The position numbers were made by a program, and so were the translations under genes. The notes below the pieces were generated by a model. That model did no database searches and was not told the origin of the DNA. It saw nothing but the letters and a program-made list of their open reading frames with translations. Shown here piece by piece: positions 1-12,626 of a stretch of 64,000 bases of DNA. Origin of the DNA: Capniomyces stellatus. Taxonomy: Eukaryota > Kickxellomycota > Harpellomycetes > Harpellales > Legeriomycetaceae. The stretch spans positions 700,582-764,581 of the forward strand of contig LUVW01000001.1 in NCBI GenBank assembly GCA_001661515.1. Direction: 5' to 3'. The first letter of the stretch is position 1. Each line of letters opens with the position of its first letter.

Positions 1-2571
1 CCACATAAAGCCTAGCAGAGAGGCGTGAGCTATATCAAGAGACTGGAGTTTGATAGGTGGGCGTGACTATAGCTACTTTGGCCGGCTCAAATCTACAATG
101 ACTCTGATCAACCTTGGTGCTCCAACTGCATACCCTTTTCTTTCTGTTTGCACATCACAGTAGGCTGCCCATTCGCAAAAATACCGTATTTTCTTTATTG
201 TGTTTTACCAGCATGTTTTTCGTAGCTTATATCAGTGAGCCTTTATTTGTTTTCTTATGGCTATATTTCAGTACTCATTCGCTATTTCAACACTCACTTG
301 TCATTTCAATAACATCCAACACCAATGAGCTTTTTCCAGAACGTGTTTATGTTCTTTTTAGAATGACAAAAGCGCAATTACAAATGTATCCAGGTTTTTT
401 TTTCTGGGTTCAAGAGTGCTTTGGAAAAATTGAACCTTGAAAAGGACAAAGCGAGTCGGTTGGTTTGTTGCCAACAGCAAGAAAGTGTATAAACAATAAC
501 ACTTACATTCATTGGACAACGGTATATAATCAATATGGAAATACCATTGCAATACTATTTGCCATTAACAGCACTGCCAATTACTTTGGAGACAGTCAGT
601 AAATAATACCTGTTTGGGTTTTGCAAAACCCACATAGTTAACAGGGCTATGTTTCATATAAAGCCTGGAATAGCAATGTCGGATTTGTGTTTATATCACT
701 CACTATAGCTTCATAAAAGCCCACCTTGTGGCTTCAATGATAACAATAGAACTCAACTTGTTGTAAAAAAAAGCTTGGTTCAAAAACACTTGGCCACGGT
801 ATTTATACAGGTATATATTAATCGAGCAGTCTAGGTATTTGACACTCTCTTCCAACCAAAACTATACCGTTTATTTTTATTATATTATACCATGTTTTGT
901 TGATACTATTGATTTTATTGCCACAGGAATAGTAAGACAGCGCAATTCTAGATTATACAAAGGAACTAAGCACTATAAAATCCAGAATAAAACCCCCAAT
1001 CTTGTTTACCAAGTCTAGTGTATATCAGTACTGATTGGTTTTACACACAATTCACCGATAGCAGGCAGCTTCTCCAATCAAATGTACACTATGACCAGGT
1101 TTATGCGTTTTGGCAGTTAAGGCTGGCATTAGAATAGCACTGAGAATCAAAAATAACCTGACTGTCGAGATAAAGAGAACACTGCGAACTAATAAAATGT
1201 CAAAAGTCCAATCACAATATAGGTGTATCCCTTTTGAAACATTCCGCTTATTGCCAGTATTTTTTTTACCTAGTTGAGTGTATATGATGTAGTCAGTAAT
1301 ATCTCAACAGCAAAAGAATTGCTATGAATATTCTAGAAATCAGACACTATCTCTTGTTATTCAGCCAAAAACATTGTTTTATAATAGCGGTAAATTCTTT
1401 GCTAGCAGGAGCTGTCTGACAATGGTCTATTTAGTCAGCAGGTACAGTTTGCTTAAACGTAATGCTATAATATTGGCGAAGAGAGGGGGGAGAGAGGGGA
1501 GAAAGCTTGTAGAATTTTTAAGTAAAGAAATTTGAAATTTATGTACATATGTGAAGCTAATGTACCAATAGTACATGCTATAACACTACTTTTATAATCA
1601 GTTCAATTCTAAATTGAGTAATGTTTATATGCAGATTGACCTTCTGTCAAATGGAAGGAAAAGAAACAAATTAGATTTGCTGTTTATCCAATAAAATAGC
1701 AGAAAATTAGGAGGGAAAAGAAAACTAGGCGAGTAAGGTTTATGCGGTTTGGCAGCAACTAAAAGCACTGGAAAAATGTAAATAGTGACCTTAATCGAGC
1801 CTACTATAGGACAAACCAAAATAGAATAGTGAGAATTGTTAGAGTTGTATAACCTAAAACCAGGAAACCTATAACATAATTCACTTTTCCAAGTTTGGAA
1901 TTCCTCGCTTGCTCTTTTTTTTTTCTGTTACTGAAATTGGGTTTTATTTTTACTTTATTCTCATTTTCAGTTCATTTTTAGGGTTTAAAACTAGCCAAGA
2001 AATAGCAAGGTTAAGCGACTCCCAATTTTAATGCTACAGATTTTCTGTTAATTAGGCTGATCTAAATTTGGATATAAAAGCCCCATCAAGTCACGTTTTG
2101 CACTTGAGAGTTTCAGTAGAAATAGTCTTCTCAAAAACACTTAAATTGTCGAGTACAGTCATAAGCTCAGCAAAATAAAACTATAGCAGTAAATTTAAGT
2201 TTTGGATCAGAGAGGAGCTGTAAAAGGAAAAAAAGATAAAGAGGCAACAGCGAGCCATAATTTGTTTTTGTTCTTGTTTTTGTTCTTCTGATAAACCAAA
2301 GATATAGATACCGTGTATACTCCATTTTTTTCTTTCTATTTTAGGCATGCTTTGAGTGCAGCCTCAATGAGTTATAGCCATAGGTATCCAGTGTATTTAA
2401 GTGAATCCAAATTCAATAAGGACAACATCAGATAGCCTTGAAATTCGAAAATAGCAAAGTGAAGGTCTACCTCCCAAGTTTCCATTTGAGCGATAGACAA
2501 TAGTAACTAAAACAACAGTGATAGCAAAGCGAGTTACGTGGTAAAAGCCAATAGGGAGTAAAGAAAAAAGA
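1..2571. other. Gene-poor left end of window
   Basis: I see no gene I can support here. The stretch is AT-rich and holds only short open frames, without recognisable motifs, on both strands. The last few hundred bases should contain the promoter and 5' leader of the kinase that starts at 2572. A short purine tract of AG and G runs lies near 1478-1502. An unrecognised intron-rich gene cannot be excluded by eye. Confidence 0.5.
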
Positions 2572-4164
2572 ATGAAGGTAGTTGCGCAGGAGTGTTTGAA
2601 AGTAAACAGGATCGAGACGGATATCAGCGAAGAAAAGCACAAGGAGGATGGATTTGTATACCATGGAATTGACATAGAGGTCTCAAAAACAAAAAACAAG
2701 TACTACAATTTCTACGATCTGTCAGAAAAGACGGCTGATGACTTTGAGGAAAGCGGGTTGTCATCGCCAGCCTATGATGACACATACGTTTTTGACCTGG
2801 AGCTGTCGCCAAATATACAAGTTAATGTGGAGTCAGAGCAGGAAGAGGAGCATCTGATTCAGCAAAAACCAGTAGTTGAGGGGAGCAGCCTGGCAAAGAA
2901 GAAGTTTAGTTTAGGGTTTATGAGGAATGTCAAGAAACCAAAAAACAAACAGCAAGTTGGCATTCACTTTAAGTTTGGACATGGTCATAGTATGAGCTTA
3001 GACGAGTCAGAGCTGATAAAAAAGGGAAAAGACGAGGGTTGCAGCGGTGCACACCGTCCAGGTGCTGGGCTACTAGGACCCGGTTTTGGCCACTATCATA
3101 ATTTGAGAAAAAAGAAGGATAGTGATAAAAGCGCAGAGCCGGAGCCGTATACAAACACCAAGGGGGTAAGCAGGTCGCACGGCACCAAAGTAGACAGAAA
3201 TATTGCAACAAGCATGAGGGACAAGTATGGCGTAGTTAGGGGCAGTAGTGTGGGAAAGGGTACAACGGCTGTTGTTAAAGTTGCACACAAATCCTACAAA
3301 GGAAGAGATAGGTTATATGCAGTCAAAAAGTACACAAAGAGAAACAAATACGAGACTGAGCGCGAGTACATGAAGAGATTGACCAGCGAGTTCTGTATTG
3401 GGTCGATGATGAACGATGTCAACGTAATACACACAATCGACTTGATTAAAGACAAGGATGGGAATTGGTGCCAAGTAATGGACTATTGTCCTGGTGGAGA
3501 TCTTTTGAATGTGTTGAAGGACGGTACAATGCGAGATATAGAAAAGAATTGCTGTTTCAAGCAGATGCTATCAGGCGTTCGGTATCTGCATTCAATGGGC
3601 GTTGCACACCGTGACATCAAGCCAGACAACTTGTTGATAGATAGCAACTCGGTACTAAAGATAACGGACTTTGGAATCTCAGAGGTGTTCTACTTGGCTT
3701 GGCAGAACACAATTCAAATGTCTAATGGCTGTGCGGGGTCGGGGCCTTATATAGCACCCGAATGTTACAACAAATCCAGAAGATATGAGGCAAGTAAAAC
3801 TGACATTTGGTCATGTGGGATTGTGTACCTGGTGATGATTAATGGGTCGTTTCCTTGGAGGTGTGCAGATCCCACTGACCCGGAATTTTCCAAGTTCCTA
3901 AAGAGGTATGAAACACAAGGAACACAGCCTTTATTCAACAACATCCACCCACAGGCTAGAGATATAATAAGCAGGATGTTAAGCGTCGATCCAGAAAACA
4001 GGCCAAAGATAGAAGACATCCTTGAGGATGAATGGGCGAAGTCTATCGAGGTGTGCTCAGCTGGTAGCAATACAATAACGGGTCCACATTGCCATTTTGG
4101 CTTGGACTACCTGAAGAAGAAATATACTAAAGCCGATCTGAGCGGCCAAGAACCGTGTAAATAG
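2572..4164 (+). CDS. HAL4/HAL5-type Ser/Thr protein kinase
   Basis: Intronless 530-aa protein kinase. The first 215 residues are low-complexity, acidic then basic (KKPKNKQ), as in fungal NPR/HAL kinases, which tune nutrient and ion transporters at the plasma membrane. The kinase domain covers about residues 219-492: glycine loop GSSVGKGTTA (224-233), ATP lysine in YAVKKY (K252), HRDIKPDN catalytic loop (H346-R347-D348), DFG 366-368, and activation-loop end GSGPYIAPE close to the GSxPY(I/V)APE of HAL kinases. All catalytic residues are present, so it should be active. The ATG at 2572 is preceded by an A-rich leader. A hexamer array follows the stop at 4201-4230. Kinase identity is clear; the HAL4/HAL5 subgroup rests on motif resemblance and a search would settle it. 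Confidence 0.87.
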   Translation: MKVVAQECLKVNRIETDISEEKHKEDGFVYHGIDIEVSKTKNKYYNFYDLSEKTADDFEESGLSSPAYDDTYVFDLELSPNIQVNVESEQEEEHLIQQKPVVEGSSLAKKKFSLGFMRNVKKPKNKQQVGIHFKFGHGHSMSLDESELIKKGKDEGCSGAHRPGAGLLGPGFGHYHNLRKKKDSDKSAEPEPYTNTKGVSRSHGTKVDRNIATSMRDKYGVVRGSSVGKGTTAVVKVAHKSYKGRDRLYAVKKYTKRNKYETEREYMKRLTSEFCIGSMMNDVNVIHTIDLIKDKDGNWCQVMDYCPGGDLLNVLKDGTMRDIEKNCCFKQMLSGVRYLHSMGVAHRDIKPDNLLIDSNSVLKITDFGISEVFYLAWQNTIQMSNGCAGSGPYIAPECYNKSRRYEASKTDIWSCGIVYLVMINGSFPWRCADPTDPEFSKFLKRYETQGTQPLFNNIHPQARDIISRMLSVDPENRPKIEDILEDEWAKSIEVCSAGSNTITGPHCHFGLDYLKKKYTKADLSGQEPCK

Positions 4165-5595
4165 TCATAACCAATCAAATAGTTTATATTTTAGTTTATA
4201 TTTTAGTTTTAGTTTTAGTTTTAGTTTTAGCCAGTGCTAGTGCTAGTGTACTAGTATGCTAGTATCAATACTTTCTTTTACAGAAAGTTTAGTACTGTTT
4301 TTGTAATCTTGATAATCGACAAATAATTATTTGAAACATCAATCACTGCCTGGCAAAGCAGATCGTTTTGGCCATGGGTTTACAAAATACTATCTAAAAA
4401 CCAAAGCATTCAAGACTACCTTTTAGCCACCAGTAAGCCACGCCAATAAGAACCTATAATACATCCAGCACGTGGTAGTCAAATTTAGAATCTGAGCTTA
4501 CGTTTAAATTAAGAAACAGATTATCTGTCTTTTTCTTGGTTTTAACAAGCGTTATTCAGTTGTCATAAACATGGACAACAAATATAATATATATTGCGTT
4601 GACCATAGTTATATTATACTCAGTTTATTCTCAACAATAAACTCATCTTGGTTAACATCAGTAAGTCCATACTATTGATTAATTGAAACCAAACATTGCT
4701 TGAACCGAATTAAACACAAGAAGGTTATAACTTTCAAACTCGCCTTTTAAAAATAAACATCATTATAAAGCTATCAAGTAAAACTAAAATTCGGATCTAA
4801 ATTGACCAAGTGGAATGTAAATTTAATACCTTTAGTAGAAACGTGTCTAGATCGAGACTGCTATTTCAAATCAATCGTGGCTTTTAAAAGCGCGGTATCT
4901 TTGGCATGTAATGAAACTGGCCATCAGGTATAGGTTTTTACGTATAAAGATGTAATAAAAAAAACAAAAAAAAGTTTTAAAAAAAACAAGAAAGGTAAAT
5001 AACACGGCTTGATTTGGATCAAAGGGCGGGAGCTAAATCAAGTTCAAAATAGTAACCAACATTTCAATAATAAAAAAAGCAGTTACCAGCCTACCAGTTC
5101 AGCAACAAAATCGAGTGGGAAAAAAAAAAGATTTGTTGTTCTGGATTAGTTAATCTCGCATCACAATAACTGAGTGTGCCCAGTAGCATTCCAGTGTAAA
5201 TAAATATTTTAGATTCGTGACTTGAAATAAAAATAAAATATCCGCGAATTTACGTTTTGGTCAAGTGGGTCAATCGTTAAGAATGCTGCAAAAGTGTAAA
5301 AAGAATGGAGATGAAACTCGATGAATAAAAGGTAAAAATAAAGTTTGTAATAGTACTAACGCGATGTTAATCAGTGTACAATAAAATTAACTGAAAGAGG
5401 GAAAAAAAAGTGTAAAATTGAACAATAGAATATAATAAACGATAAAAGCCCGTAATATACATATTCAAAGCAGTAGAAACAGAGTCAAAACCGACAGCAA
5501 CAACAAGAACGATAGTAGCAACAAAAAACCGCAAAACAACACAACACAAAAGTAAAAGCAAACGTAAACGTAAAATTAAAGGGCTGAGCAATAAA
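4165..5595. other. Intergenic, kinase 3' side to asparaginase 5' side
   Basis: No gene seen. It contains the TTTTAG array just after the kinase stop, a patch of CTAGT-type short repeats (about 4231-4266), many A tracts, and presumably the promoter of the asparaginase gene starting at 5596. The last 150 bases are A-rich, as a fungal 5' leader often is. Confidence 0.6.
4201..4230. repeat. TTTTAG hexamer array (5 copies)
   Basis: Five perfect tandem copies of TTTTAG begin 36 bases after the stop of the HAL-type kinase, probably within its 3' UTR. It is one of several hexamer arrays in the window. Confidence 0.9.
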
Positions 5596-8500
5596 ATGAA
5601 TAAAATTAATGTGGCAGATAGCGACTTGCACTACAGCGATTCAGCTCAATTTCGTGAAATTTACGAGTCGAGATTTGGAAACGAAACTTTGGGTACTTTA
5701 CAAATGCCTTATATATACGTGTTAAAGATATTAGCATAGTTCTGCTGTTGTTGGTTGAATAAAGTAGAGGTCAGGTTTGTTTTCTAATATCATTTGGATT
5801 GGAAATAAAAATTGTGAAAAAAAAACAGGAGTGTCAAAAGTGTTGATAATATACACGGGAGGAACAATTGGCATGGTAAACAGTAGTGACAGTGGGTATA
5901 GGCCAGTCGATGGGTTTCTTTCGCAGTATTTAAAAAGCCAACAGAGGTTTCACGATAAAGACGGGTTCGATGAGTATATTCAGCAACGAGCTATGAACAA
6001 TTTATCCATGGCAGAAACAGAAGCAGGGGAAAGTGGTCACAGAGCACGCACAAGCAGCTTGTTTAAAGAAACCAAAGAGGACTCGGCAGAAGAGGAGGGA
6101 TTAGGCGAGTGGCTTATAACTCCAAAAATGATCCATGGAAAAAGAATAAAGTTAGTAACACCCAGCACTTTGCTTTACAGTTCCAAAAAAGGACACACAT
6201 ATATACAGAGATGGCATTAAAAAACAAAACTAGAGTAAAAAAATAAAGATATCGTATGCAAGGTTGAGCTAGAAAGTGTCATTTGGCTTTTGCCCAAGCG
6301 ATGAAAAGAAAAATAACAACCAGTGGCTAGATGAAAACATCACCCAAAGGGGATGCCAACTGTTTGAAAGGTGTTGCATTAACACGTTTTATTTTCTAAT
6401 AACAGGTATAGAATTCAGTCGTATACACCGTTGCTGGACTCGTGCAACATTGGAATGGATGGTTAGTAGCAGTTTACCTTTGTGTTTGTAATTCGGTTTA
6501 GACTAAAGGATTTGCCATTGTTATGGTGTTTATTAAGGATTTGTGGATTTAATGACTTTATAGACTGGACAAAGATAGTTTCAGATATTGAAAAGTCGTA
6601 TTACAAATACGATGCGTTTATCGTGTTGCATGGTAAGCACGGTTTATATATATATATTGCATGAAATATCACTGTTGTAAAGCAACAGCAGCAGCAAAGG
6701 TGAAGCTGAGCTATAAACGGCATTGTATTAATATAGGAACTGACACGATGGCGTACACAGCTGGAGCTTTGAGTTTTATGCTGAATAACTTGGGGAAAAC
6801 GGTGATAATAACGGGTTCGCAGGTCCCAATATCAGAAGTTCGTAACGATGCAGTTGAAAATTTGCTTGGTGCTCTGATAATAGCGGGCCATTATGTCATT
6901 CCAGAAGTTACGCTGTACTTTAATAACAACTTGTTTAGAGGCAATAGAACGTCCAAAGTCGACGCCATGAACTTTGCGGCGTTCGACAGTCCAAATCTGG
7001 CACCACTGGTGCAGGTTGGTGTTAATATAGGTACTTGCGACTCTATCCGCTATAAATTAGCATTAAAAATTGAATAATATATGGTTTACATGTCTGATGG
7101 CTTAAATCGGGTTGAACTGACCTTTGTGCGTGTGTTTTCTCATTTATTAAAATATAAAACAGAGATAAATTGGCCACTGGTATTCAGACCAAACGCGATA
7201 GCAAAGTTTGGAGTGCAAAAGGTTATGGACCCAAATGTAGGGACTTTGCGGCTTTTTCCAGGAATTACAAAAGCGTCTATAAGGTCTTTTTTGGCGCCAC
7301 CATTAAAGGGAGTTGTTCTTGAGACATTTGGGAGCGGGAATATACCAACTAGAAATAGTGACATCCTAGACATGTTAAAGGAGGCTAGCGACCGAGGAGT
7401 TGTGGTGGTGAATGTAACACAGTGCCAAAAGGGAAATGTTGTTGATTTGTACGAAACAGCGCGAGGGTTGGCTGAGAGTGGGGTTGTAGCAGGTGGTGAT
7501 ATGACTTCTGAGGTAAAAAGAAGGATGTTTTAAATATATTGAATTAAACTTTGTACTTATGTATTTATGTATGTATGTACGTGTTTATTTACGTGACTAT
7601 TTATGTGGTTATTAACGGGTTGAATGGGACAAAAAATGGTGGTAAATTAGTGTGCACTGACAAAACTGAGCTATTTGATTGGGAGTGGGTACAGTCCAGA
7701 AAAAATACGAATGCTTATGTCCCGATCATTGAGAGGAGAAATAACGCACATTAGAGCGTCCCAACCCACTGTTAGCACCGATCCCAAAGTTCGAGCAGCA
7801 ACATTTGTCCAGTACATATCACACGAGATCATCAACAAGAAGCGCAATACTGATAAGTTTATAGTGGAGACGCAGGAATTAGAGGATGAAGATGGTCATG
7901 ACAACTTATCTGGAGTTGGGAACTTGGAGATCAATGATCAACGCGGACTGGGTCTCAGCACAAGCCAGAATCCAGAACCAGGTAAACTATCTCAAAGCAG
8001 CAACGGTGCTAAGTCAGATTCAGACAGTGCAATTTATATTAAAAGCAGTGTGTCTAAGCCTAGTTCCGAGATGGACACGAAGGTATCATTTAAAAGCACC
8101 GGTGGTGATTTGGAGCCATCCAAAGATGCGCTACTCCCAACTCGTGGGGAGAATTTGAGGCTCAATTCCCAAAAACTGTCGCCCAACACAGCCAGTTCGG
8201 TTAATAATTCTCCAAACTCAAACATTTATGTCAATGCTAAAAAAGCCATAATTTCAGAACAAGAGCGATCTTCGATCTACAGATCATTCTTCCCGGTATT
8301 GCTATGCGCAGCAGCATCCACAAACGACGTAGTGGGGATGCACATGTTGAATACTGCAGCTGAAAACCGGTTGGAGACGACTTGCTATGATTACAACGGA
8401 AAAACGCCACTGGTAAGATCTACGCCGTTGTTTTATATTTTGGTGGCTTTTTTTTTGGGTAGATGGTATTTTTAATGAAACGAGATTAACGGCAGCATAA

Positions 8501-9323
8501 ATGACTGTATAAACTACACGGGAAAACTAGCACTGCGCTGCTAGAGGTGGGAATTTGCAGTCGGCTAGATGGCTGCTAAAAAACGGCGCCAGTGTCCATG
8601 TTTTGGACAGCTCAGGACACACGCCGCTATTTGAGTCAGTAACCTCAAGGCGCGCTGACCTTGTGTCTTTGATGATGCAGGCAGGCTCTCATTTTTCCGA
8701 CTCGGAGTATCCAGACCTAATGCATATCATTAACATGTAAGCCAACCCCTAAAACCTATATTTATGCGACCCACTCGTATCTCTTGTTTTTTTTTTATTG
8801 AAATTTTCTACTCGTATTTCTTAGTTTGTGTTTATTTGAACTTACTGTTGGTTCTACGATTAATTTTTTTCTGAACAAATGACTACACGCCTTGATCTAG
8901 TGCTATAAGCCGAAGTGACATTGAGTTTATCAAAATTGTCGTGTTGGCAAAGCTTGACATCAACCGTTCGGATTTTGAGGGCAGAACGCCGCTGCATCTG
9001 GTAAGTACAATATCCAAATTCCGACCAACTGGTTGTATTGATTTACAGAAATATGGGCTAAATAAAAGCTTTTTTTTCACTCTGCTTTTATAACTGCGAC
9101 TTAGGCCGTACAATACAACCAGATCGACATAGTAAACTATCTGATTGGCCTTAAGAACATAAACGTTTACTCGCTAGACAAGCTAGACAGAGAGCCATTT
9201 GATATATCGGTACTTGTAGTTTCTAGATACAAAAGCATCAATTTCCTAGCCGATTCAGAGGAAGCTAACGATGCTTACAGAATCAACGAGATTTTGGCTT
9301 TGTCTACAGGAAGAGTTCATTGA
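5596..9323 (+). CDS. Cytosolic L-asparaginase with C-terminal ankyrin repeats
   Basis: Hydrolyses L-asparagine to aspartate and ammonia. Ten exons: 5596-5692, 5829-6150, 6406-6461, 6564-6632, 6737-7030, 7163-7512, 7651-8412, 8531-8736, 8901-9000, 9105-9323. They total 2,475 nt, closing in frame at 824 aa. Bacterial-type asparaginase signatures are complete: YTGGTIGM with T45, HGTDTM with T183-D184, ITGSQVPI, and [11 protein letters not shown] with K255. No signal peptide is visible, so it is probably cytosolic. A Ser-rich linker of about 190 residues follows. Ankyrin-like repeats then run from about 610 to the C-terminus ([36 protein letters not shown]). This matches the animal/fungal asparaginase-ankyrin (ASPG-like) architecture. 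The ATG at 5596 is required because exon 1 ends in phase 1, exactly fitting exon 2. It is tail-to-tail with HIS4. Confidence 0.9.
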
Positions 9324-9344
9324 ATGAAGAGTGGGGAGCGAAGT

Positions 9345-9399
9345 GGGGGGGGGGGGGGGGGGNNNNNNNGGGGGGGGGGGGGGGGGGGGGGGGGGGGGG
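9345..9399. repeat. Poly-G tract containing seven N
   Basis: An uninterrupted G run is broken by N at 9363-9369, so the true length is unknown. It starts about 22 bases after the asparaginase stop codon. It could be a real homopolymer or a sequencing/scaffolding artefact. A second, shorter G run of 12 lies at 63622-63633. Confidence 0.85.
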
Positions 9400-9860
9400 C
9401 TCTAAAATGCCCCTACTTTAACCACTTTCACTTAACCGTTCACTGCAGCTCTTGTATTTTCAGAGATCAAAGCAGCTATAGTCTGAATATTATGTTTTTA
9501 TGTTAAAGGTGTACTCACTAGTCCAACGATTGTGAGGGTTAAGGTTGATGTGTAGCATTTATTTATATCAAGCTAAATGAAAAAAAAAGTTCTAAACTAA
9601 TATTTGCTGGAGCGTAAAGTGAACAAAATAAAATAAACTTTTTGCTGGGCTGACAGGGATGGTGAGTTTCCTGTTTGTTAGGATAATTAAAACGAGACAA
9701 TACTATCCATATCATTAGCGGGGTTTACATGGATTGTGTTTTTTAACCAGTTGAAAAATAAAACATTTGATGAGATAATAATAATAGTAAGCTACTATTA
9801 TAAAAACCCAAAGTCAAACCCCATAGTAATGACAATGGGGAAGTGAAAGTGTGAGTAAAA

Positions 9861-9886
9861 AAGAAAGAAAGAAAGAAAGAAAGAAA
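9861..9886. repeat. AAAG tetramer array
   Basis: Six or so tandem copies of a GAAA/AAAG unit lie about 17 bases beyond the HIS4 stop codon, probably in its 3' UTR. Confidence 0.85.
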
Positions 9887-9902
9887 AAAAATAGAAAAAA
9901 AA

Positions 9903-12557
9903 TTATTCGAGTCTGATTGCAACAGCATTTCTGTGAGCTTCAAGACCCTCAGCCTCAGCCAAGGCCATAACAGTTGGGGCGAGGGCATCGAGACCATCTT
10001 TAGAAAGCTCCTGGCTTGTTATGAACTTTTGGAAGCTATTGGTGTTGACGCCAGAGTACATTCTGCTGAATCCATACGTAGGCAGGGTGTGGTTAGTTCC
10101 GCTGGCATAGTCGCCGCATGATTCAGGAGAGTAGTGGCCAACAAAGATGGATCCAGCGTTCATTACGTCTTTGACGACGGAGTTTGGATTATCGATTTGC
10201 AGGATGAGGTGCTCTGGAGCGTAGTTGTTTGAGAACGAGATAGCTTCGTCCATGCTGGAGCACCGCAACGTGTACGACTTTGAAATTGAGTGTCTGACTA
10301 TGTCGCATCTTGGCAGTCTGAGAGCCTGTTCGTGGATCTGGGCTTCAATAGCAGCTATTTGGGGGTCGTCAAGGCCAACAGTCAGCAAAACAACCTGACT
10401 ATCTGGCCCATGCTCAGCTTGAGAGAGCAGGTCGCTTGCAACAAATTTAGGATTTGACGACTCATCAGCAACCACCAACACCTCGGAAGGCCCAGCTGGC
10501 ATGTCGATCGACACCATGGCAAACGTGTCGTTCTGCACCATCATCTTTGCAGCGGTTACGTACTGGTTTCCTGGCCCACAGATCTTGTCTACCTTTGGGA
10601 CTGTTTCTGTACCATACGCAAGTGCTGCTACGGCCTGCGCGCCGCCTGCCATCACAATGGCACTCGCATTGACCAGGCTTGCCACATAAATCACCTCGCT
10701 TGCTACTGTTCCTTGTTTGTTTGGCGGGGTGGCTAGTATTATCTGCTTGCAGCCGGCTACCTGGGCTGGGACTCCCAGCATCAAGGCTGATGAGGGCAGC
10801 ACCGCTGTTCCACCAGGAACGTACAGCCCCACTCTTTCTATTGGCCTGCTAAACCTTGAACACACTACCCCTGGCATTGTTTCTACTACCAGTGGGTCTG
10901 ATAGCTGCGCTTCGTGGAACTTCCTGATGTTTTTGTAGGCCTGGTCAATCGCCTCTTTGACGTTGGCGGCTATCTCAGGAACCTTGAACGGCGCCCTCAT
11001 CACTACAGTCTCCATTTTAACCCGGTCAAACTTTTCGCTGAATTCCAGAATCGCCGCATCTCCTCGGGCGCGCACTGCATCTACAATAGGCTTTACCCGG
11101 TCCAGGATCTCCGCACTGTCGATGATTGGCCGGTTAATAAGCTCCTCCATTTCCATCTTGCTCAGCTTCTCGCTGTCAAATCTCCTCATTCTGATCTGTT
11201 CTGGATGCACACTTGGCCCGCTAACATGGCCCAGCCAGGTGCTCAGCTCGCTTTTTGAGTCTACCTGTAGCTTGATCTTTTTGTTCTCACCAACCTTCTC
11301 CGCCCACTTTGCTTTGCTGTCTCCAGTTCTTCGAACCAGTTTCTTGTGTTTCAGGTGCAAATTTTGCTTCACATCGCTCAGCTTCGCCCCGCTGCTCACG
11401 CATTTCACAAGCGCAAAGTATATCAAGTCTGCTGCCTCCCAAGCAACGTCCTTTTTCTCCACCGCATCTCCCAGCTCCTCTGCCTCCTCCATCAGCTTAG
11501 CCTTCAGCAGCTCTCCGTCATTGAACAGTCTGCTGGTGTACGACCCTGCTGGTGCGCTTTCTTTGCGACTCTCAAGCACCCTACTTAGCCTGTCAATCGC
11601 CCCTCTATGGTCCCCAACAACCCCATCAAAGCATGTCCACGTGTTGTTGTGGCAGAACCCTTTTCCACTTTGCCCAACTACAAGCCTCAACAAGTCTGAA
11701 TCGCAATCAACTGAAATCTGCCTTAGCTTCTGCACTGCTCCCGATGTTTTACCCTTATGCCACAGTCCGCGCTTTCTTGACTGGTATACACCTTCTTGTA
11801 TCCTAATCGCCTCGCATATACTCTCTTTGCTCGAGTATCCAACCCCCAGACACTTGCCATCTTCATCCTCAACAACCGTCGTGTACAACCCATCAGGCCG
11901 ATCTGTTTGTAGCCGACTTGCCACTATGAATCCCTCCGATACATCTATCTTTTTGCTGCTATCTGCTGAGCTCTCTACTGGCACGTTAGACATTTCTTGC
12001 GCATCAACAGCTACTTCTGCCCCATCGCCAGCCACCTTTCTAATTAGATCAATACCGCTCAATTCCATTCCGCTCAGCAGCCCATTGCTCACATTAACTA
12101 CAACCAGCCTTTCCCCACCCTCTTCAACCAATTCTCTTTTAAATTCCTTCACCAATTCTTTTAATTTCCCCGACTCGATCTCTCCCTGGCTCAAATTATT
12201 AACCAGCAACACACTCACCAATTCGCTTTTGAACACTCCCCCACTTTTCAATAATTCATACTCTTCAATGTTTTCAACCCTCAACCCCAACCTTCCAGCT
12301 GGGATCTTTTCACCTTCAAGCTCTGCTGCCAACCGCTCTACATCTTTACTGCCCAAAATCGCCAAGTCCAACCCTTTATTTAGAATATCCACGGTTTGGC
12401 TAACCGAATCCACCCTATCGAAGTTTACCCAACAGCCATCTTCGAATTCTGCCTTCAAGAGCCCTACAGCCTCTTTATATATTCTATTCGGAAGAATCGA
12501 GACTGCCTTTAGAACCTCTTTGTCTTGCTCTGTTCCATCAATAATTGGGATAAACAT
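9903..12557 (-). CDS. HIS4: Trifunctional histidine biosynthesis protein His4
   Basis: Intronless 884-aa enzyme for three steps of histidine synthesis. Residues 1-205 match the His4-type N-terminal region. Phosphoribosyl-AMP cyclohydrolase is about 215-311: [13 protein letters not shown] (261-273), metal-binding DCDSD (284-288), zinc Cys/His in FCHNNTWTC. Phosphoribosyl-ATP pyrophosphohydrolase is about 317-410, with the acidic helix [10 protein letters not shown]. Histidinol dehydrogenase is about 450-880: [32 protein letters not shown] (zinc-binding Q/H), APEHLI (catalytic Glu-His, E782-H783), [12 protein letters not shown]. The order cyclohydrolase, pyrophosphohydrolase, dehydrogenase is the fungal HIS4 fusion. 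All domains look intact. The stop lies 579 bases from the convergent asparaginase gene. Upstream is a TTTCAA array. I found no perfect TGACTCA Gcn4-type site close to the start. Confidence 0.97.
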   Translation of the reverse strand: MFIPIIDGTEQDKEVLKAVSILPNRIYKEAVGLLKAEFEDGCWVNFDRVDSVSQTVDILNKGLDLAILGSKDVERLAAELEGEKIPAGRLGLRVENIEEYELLKSGGVFKSELVSVLLVNNLSQGEIESGKLKELVKEFKRELVEEGGERLVVVNVSNGLLSGMELSGIDLIRKVAGDGAEVAVDAQEMSNVPVESSADSSKKIDVSEGFIVASRLQTDRPDGLYTTVVEDEDGKCLGVGYSSKESICEAIRIQEGVYQSRKRGLWHKGKTSGAVQKLRQISVDCDSDLLRLVVGQSGKGFCHNNTWTCFDGVVGDHRGAIDRLSRVLESRKESAPAGSYTSRLFNDGELLKAKLMEEAEELGDAVEKKDVAWEAADLIYFALVKCVSSGAKLSDVKQNLHLKHKKLVRRTGDSKAKWAEKVGENKKIKLQVDSKSELSTWLGHVSGPSVHPEQIRMRRFDSEKLSKMEMEELINRPIIDSAEILDRVKPIVDAVRARGDAAILEFSEKFDRVKMETVVMRAPFKVPEIAANVKEAIDQAYKNIRKFHEAQLSDPLVVETMPGVVCSRFSRPIERVGLYVPGGTAVLPSSALMLGVPAQVAGCKQIILATPPNKQGTVASEVIYVASLVNASAIVMAGGAQAVAALAYGTETVPKVDKICGPGNQYVTAAKMMVQNDTFAMVSIDMPAGPSEVLVVADESSNPKFVASDLLSQAEHGPDSQVVLLTVGLDDPQIAAIEAQIHEQALRLPRCDIVRHSISKSYTLRCSSMDEAISFSNNYAPEHLILQIDNPNSVVKDVMNAGSIFVGHYSPESCGDYASGTNHTLPTYGFSRMYSGVNTNSFQKFITSQELSKDGLDALAPTVMALAEAEGLEAHRNAVAIRLE

Positions 12558-12594
12558 TTTATTATTGTTGTTGTACTTTTCAGCTTTTACTCGG

Positions 12595-12626
12595 TCTCAA
12601 TTTCAATTTCAGTTTCAATTTCAATT
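12595..12626. repeat. TTTCAA hexamer array upstream of HIS4
   Basis: Five imperfect copies of TTTCAA (one with G for A) lie 38-70 bases before the HIS4 start codon, so they are probably in its 5' leader or core promoter. Confidence 0.8.

Larger units (their letters stand above)
9324..9902. other. Convergent intergenic with assembly gap
   Basis: Shared 3' region between the asparaginase (+) and HIS4 (-) genes. It begins with a poly-G run interrupted by seven N, followed by AT-rich DNA and an AAAG tetramer array (about 9861-9886). No gene seen. Both 3' UTRs and polyadenylation sites should lie here. Confidence 0.7.

Noticed and set aside
114..440. Hydrophobic open frame near the left end
   Set aside because: Begins at a non-ATG codon, has no motif, and its Phe/Leu-rich composition is what AT-rich non-coding DNA gives.
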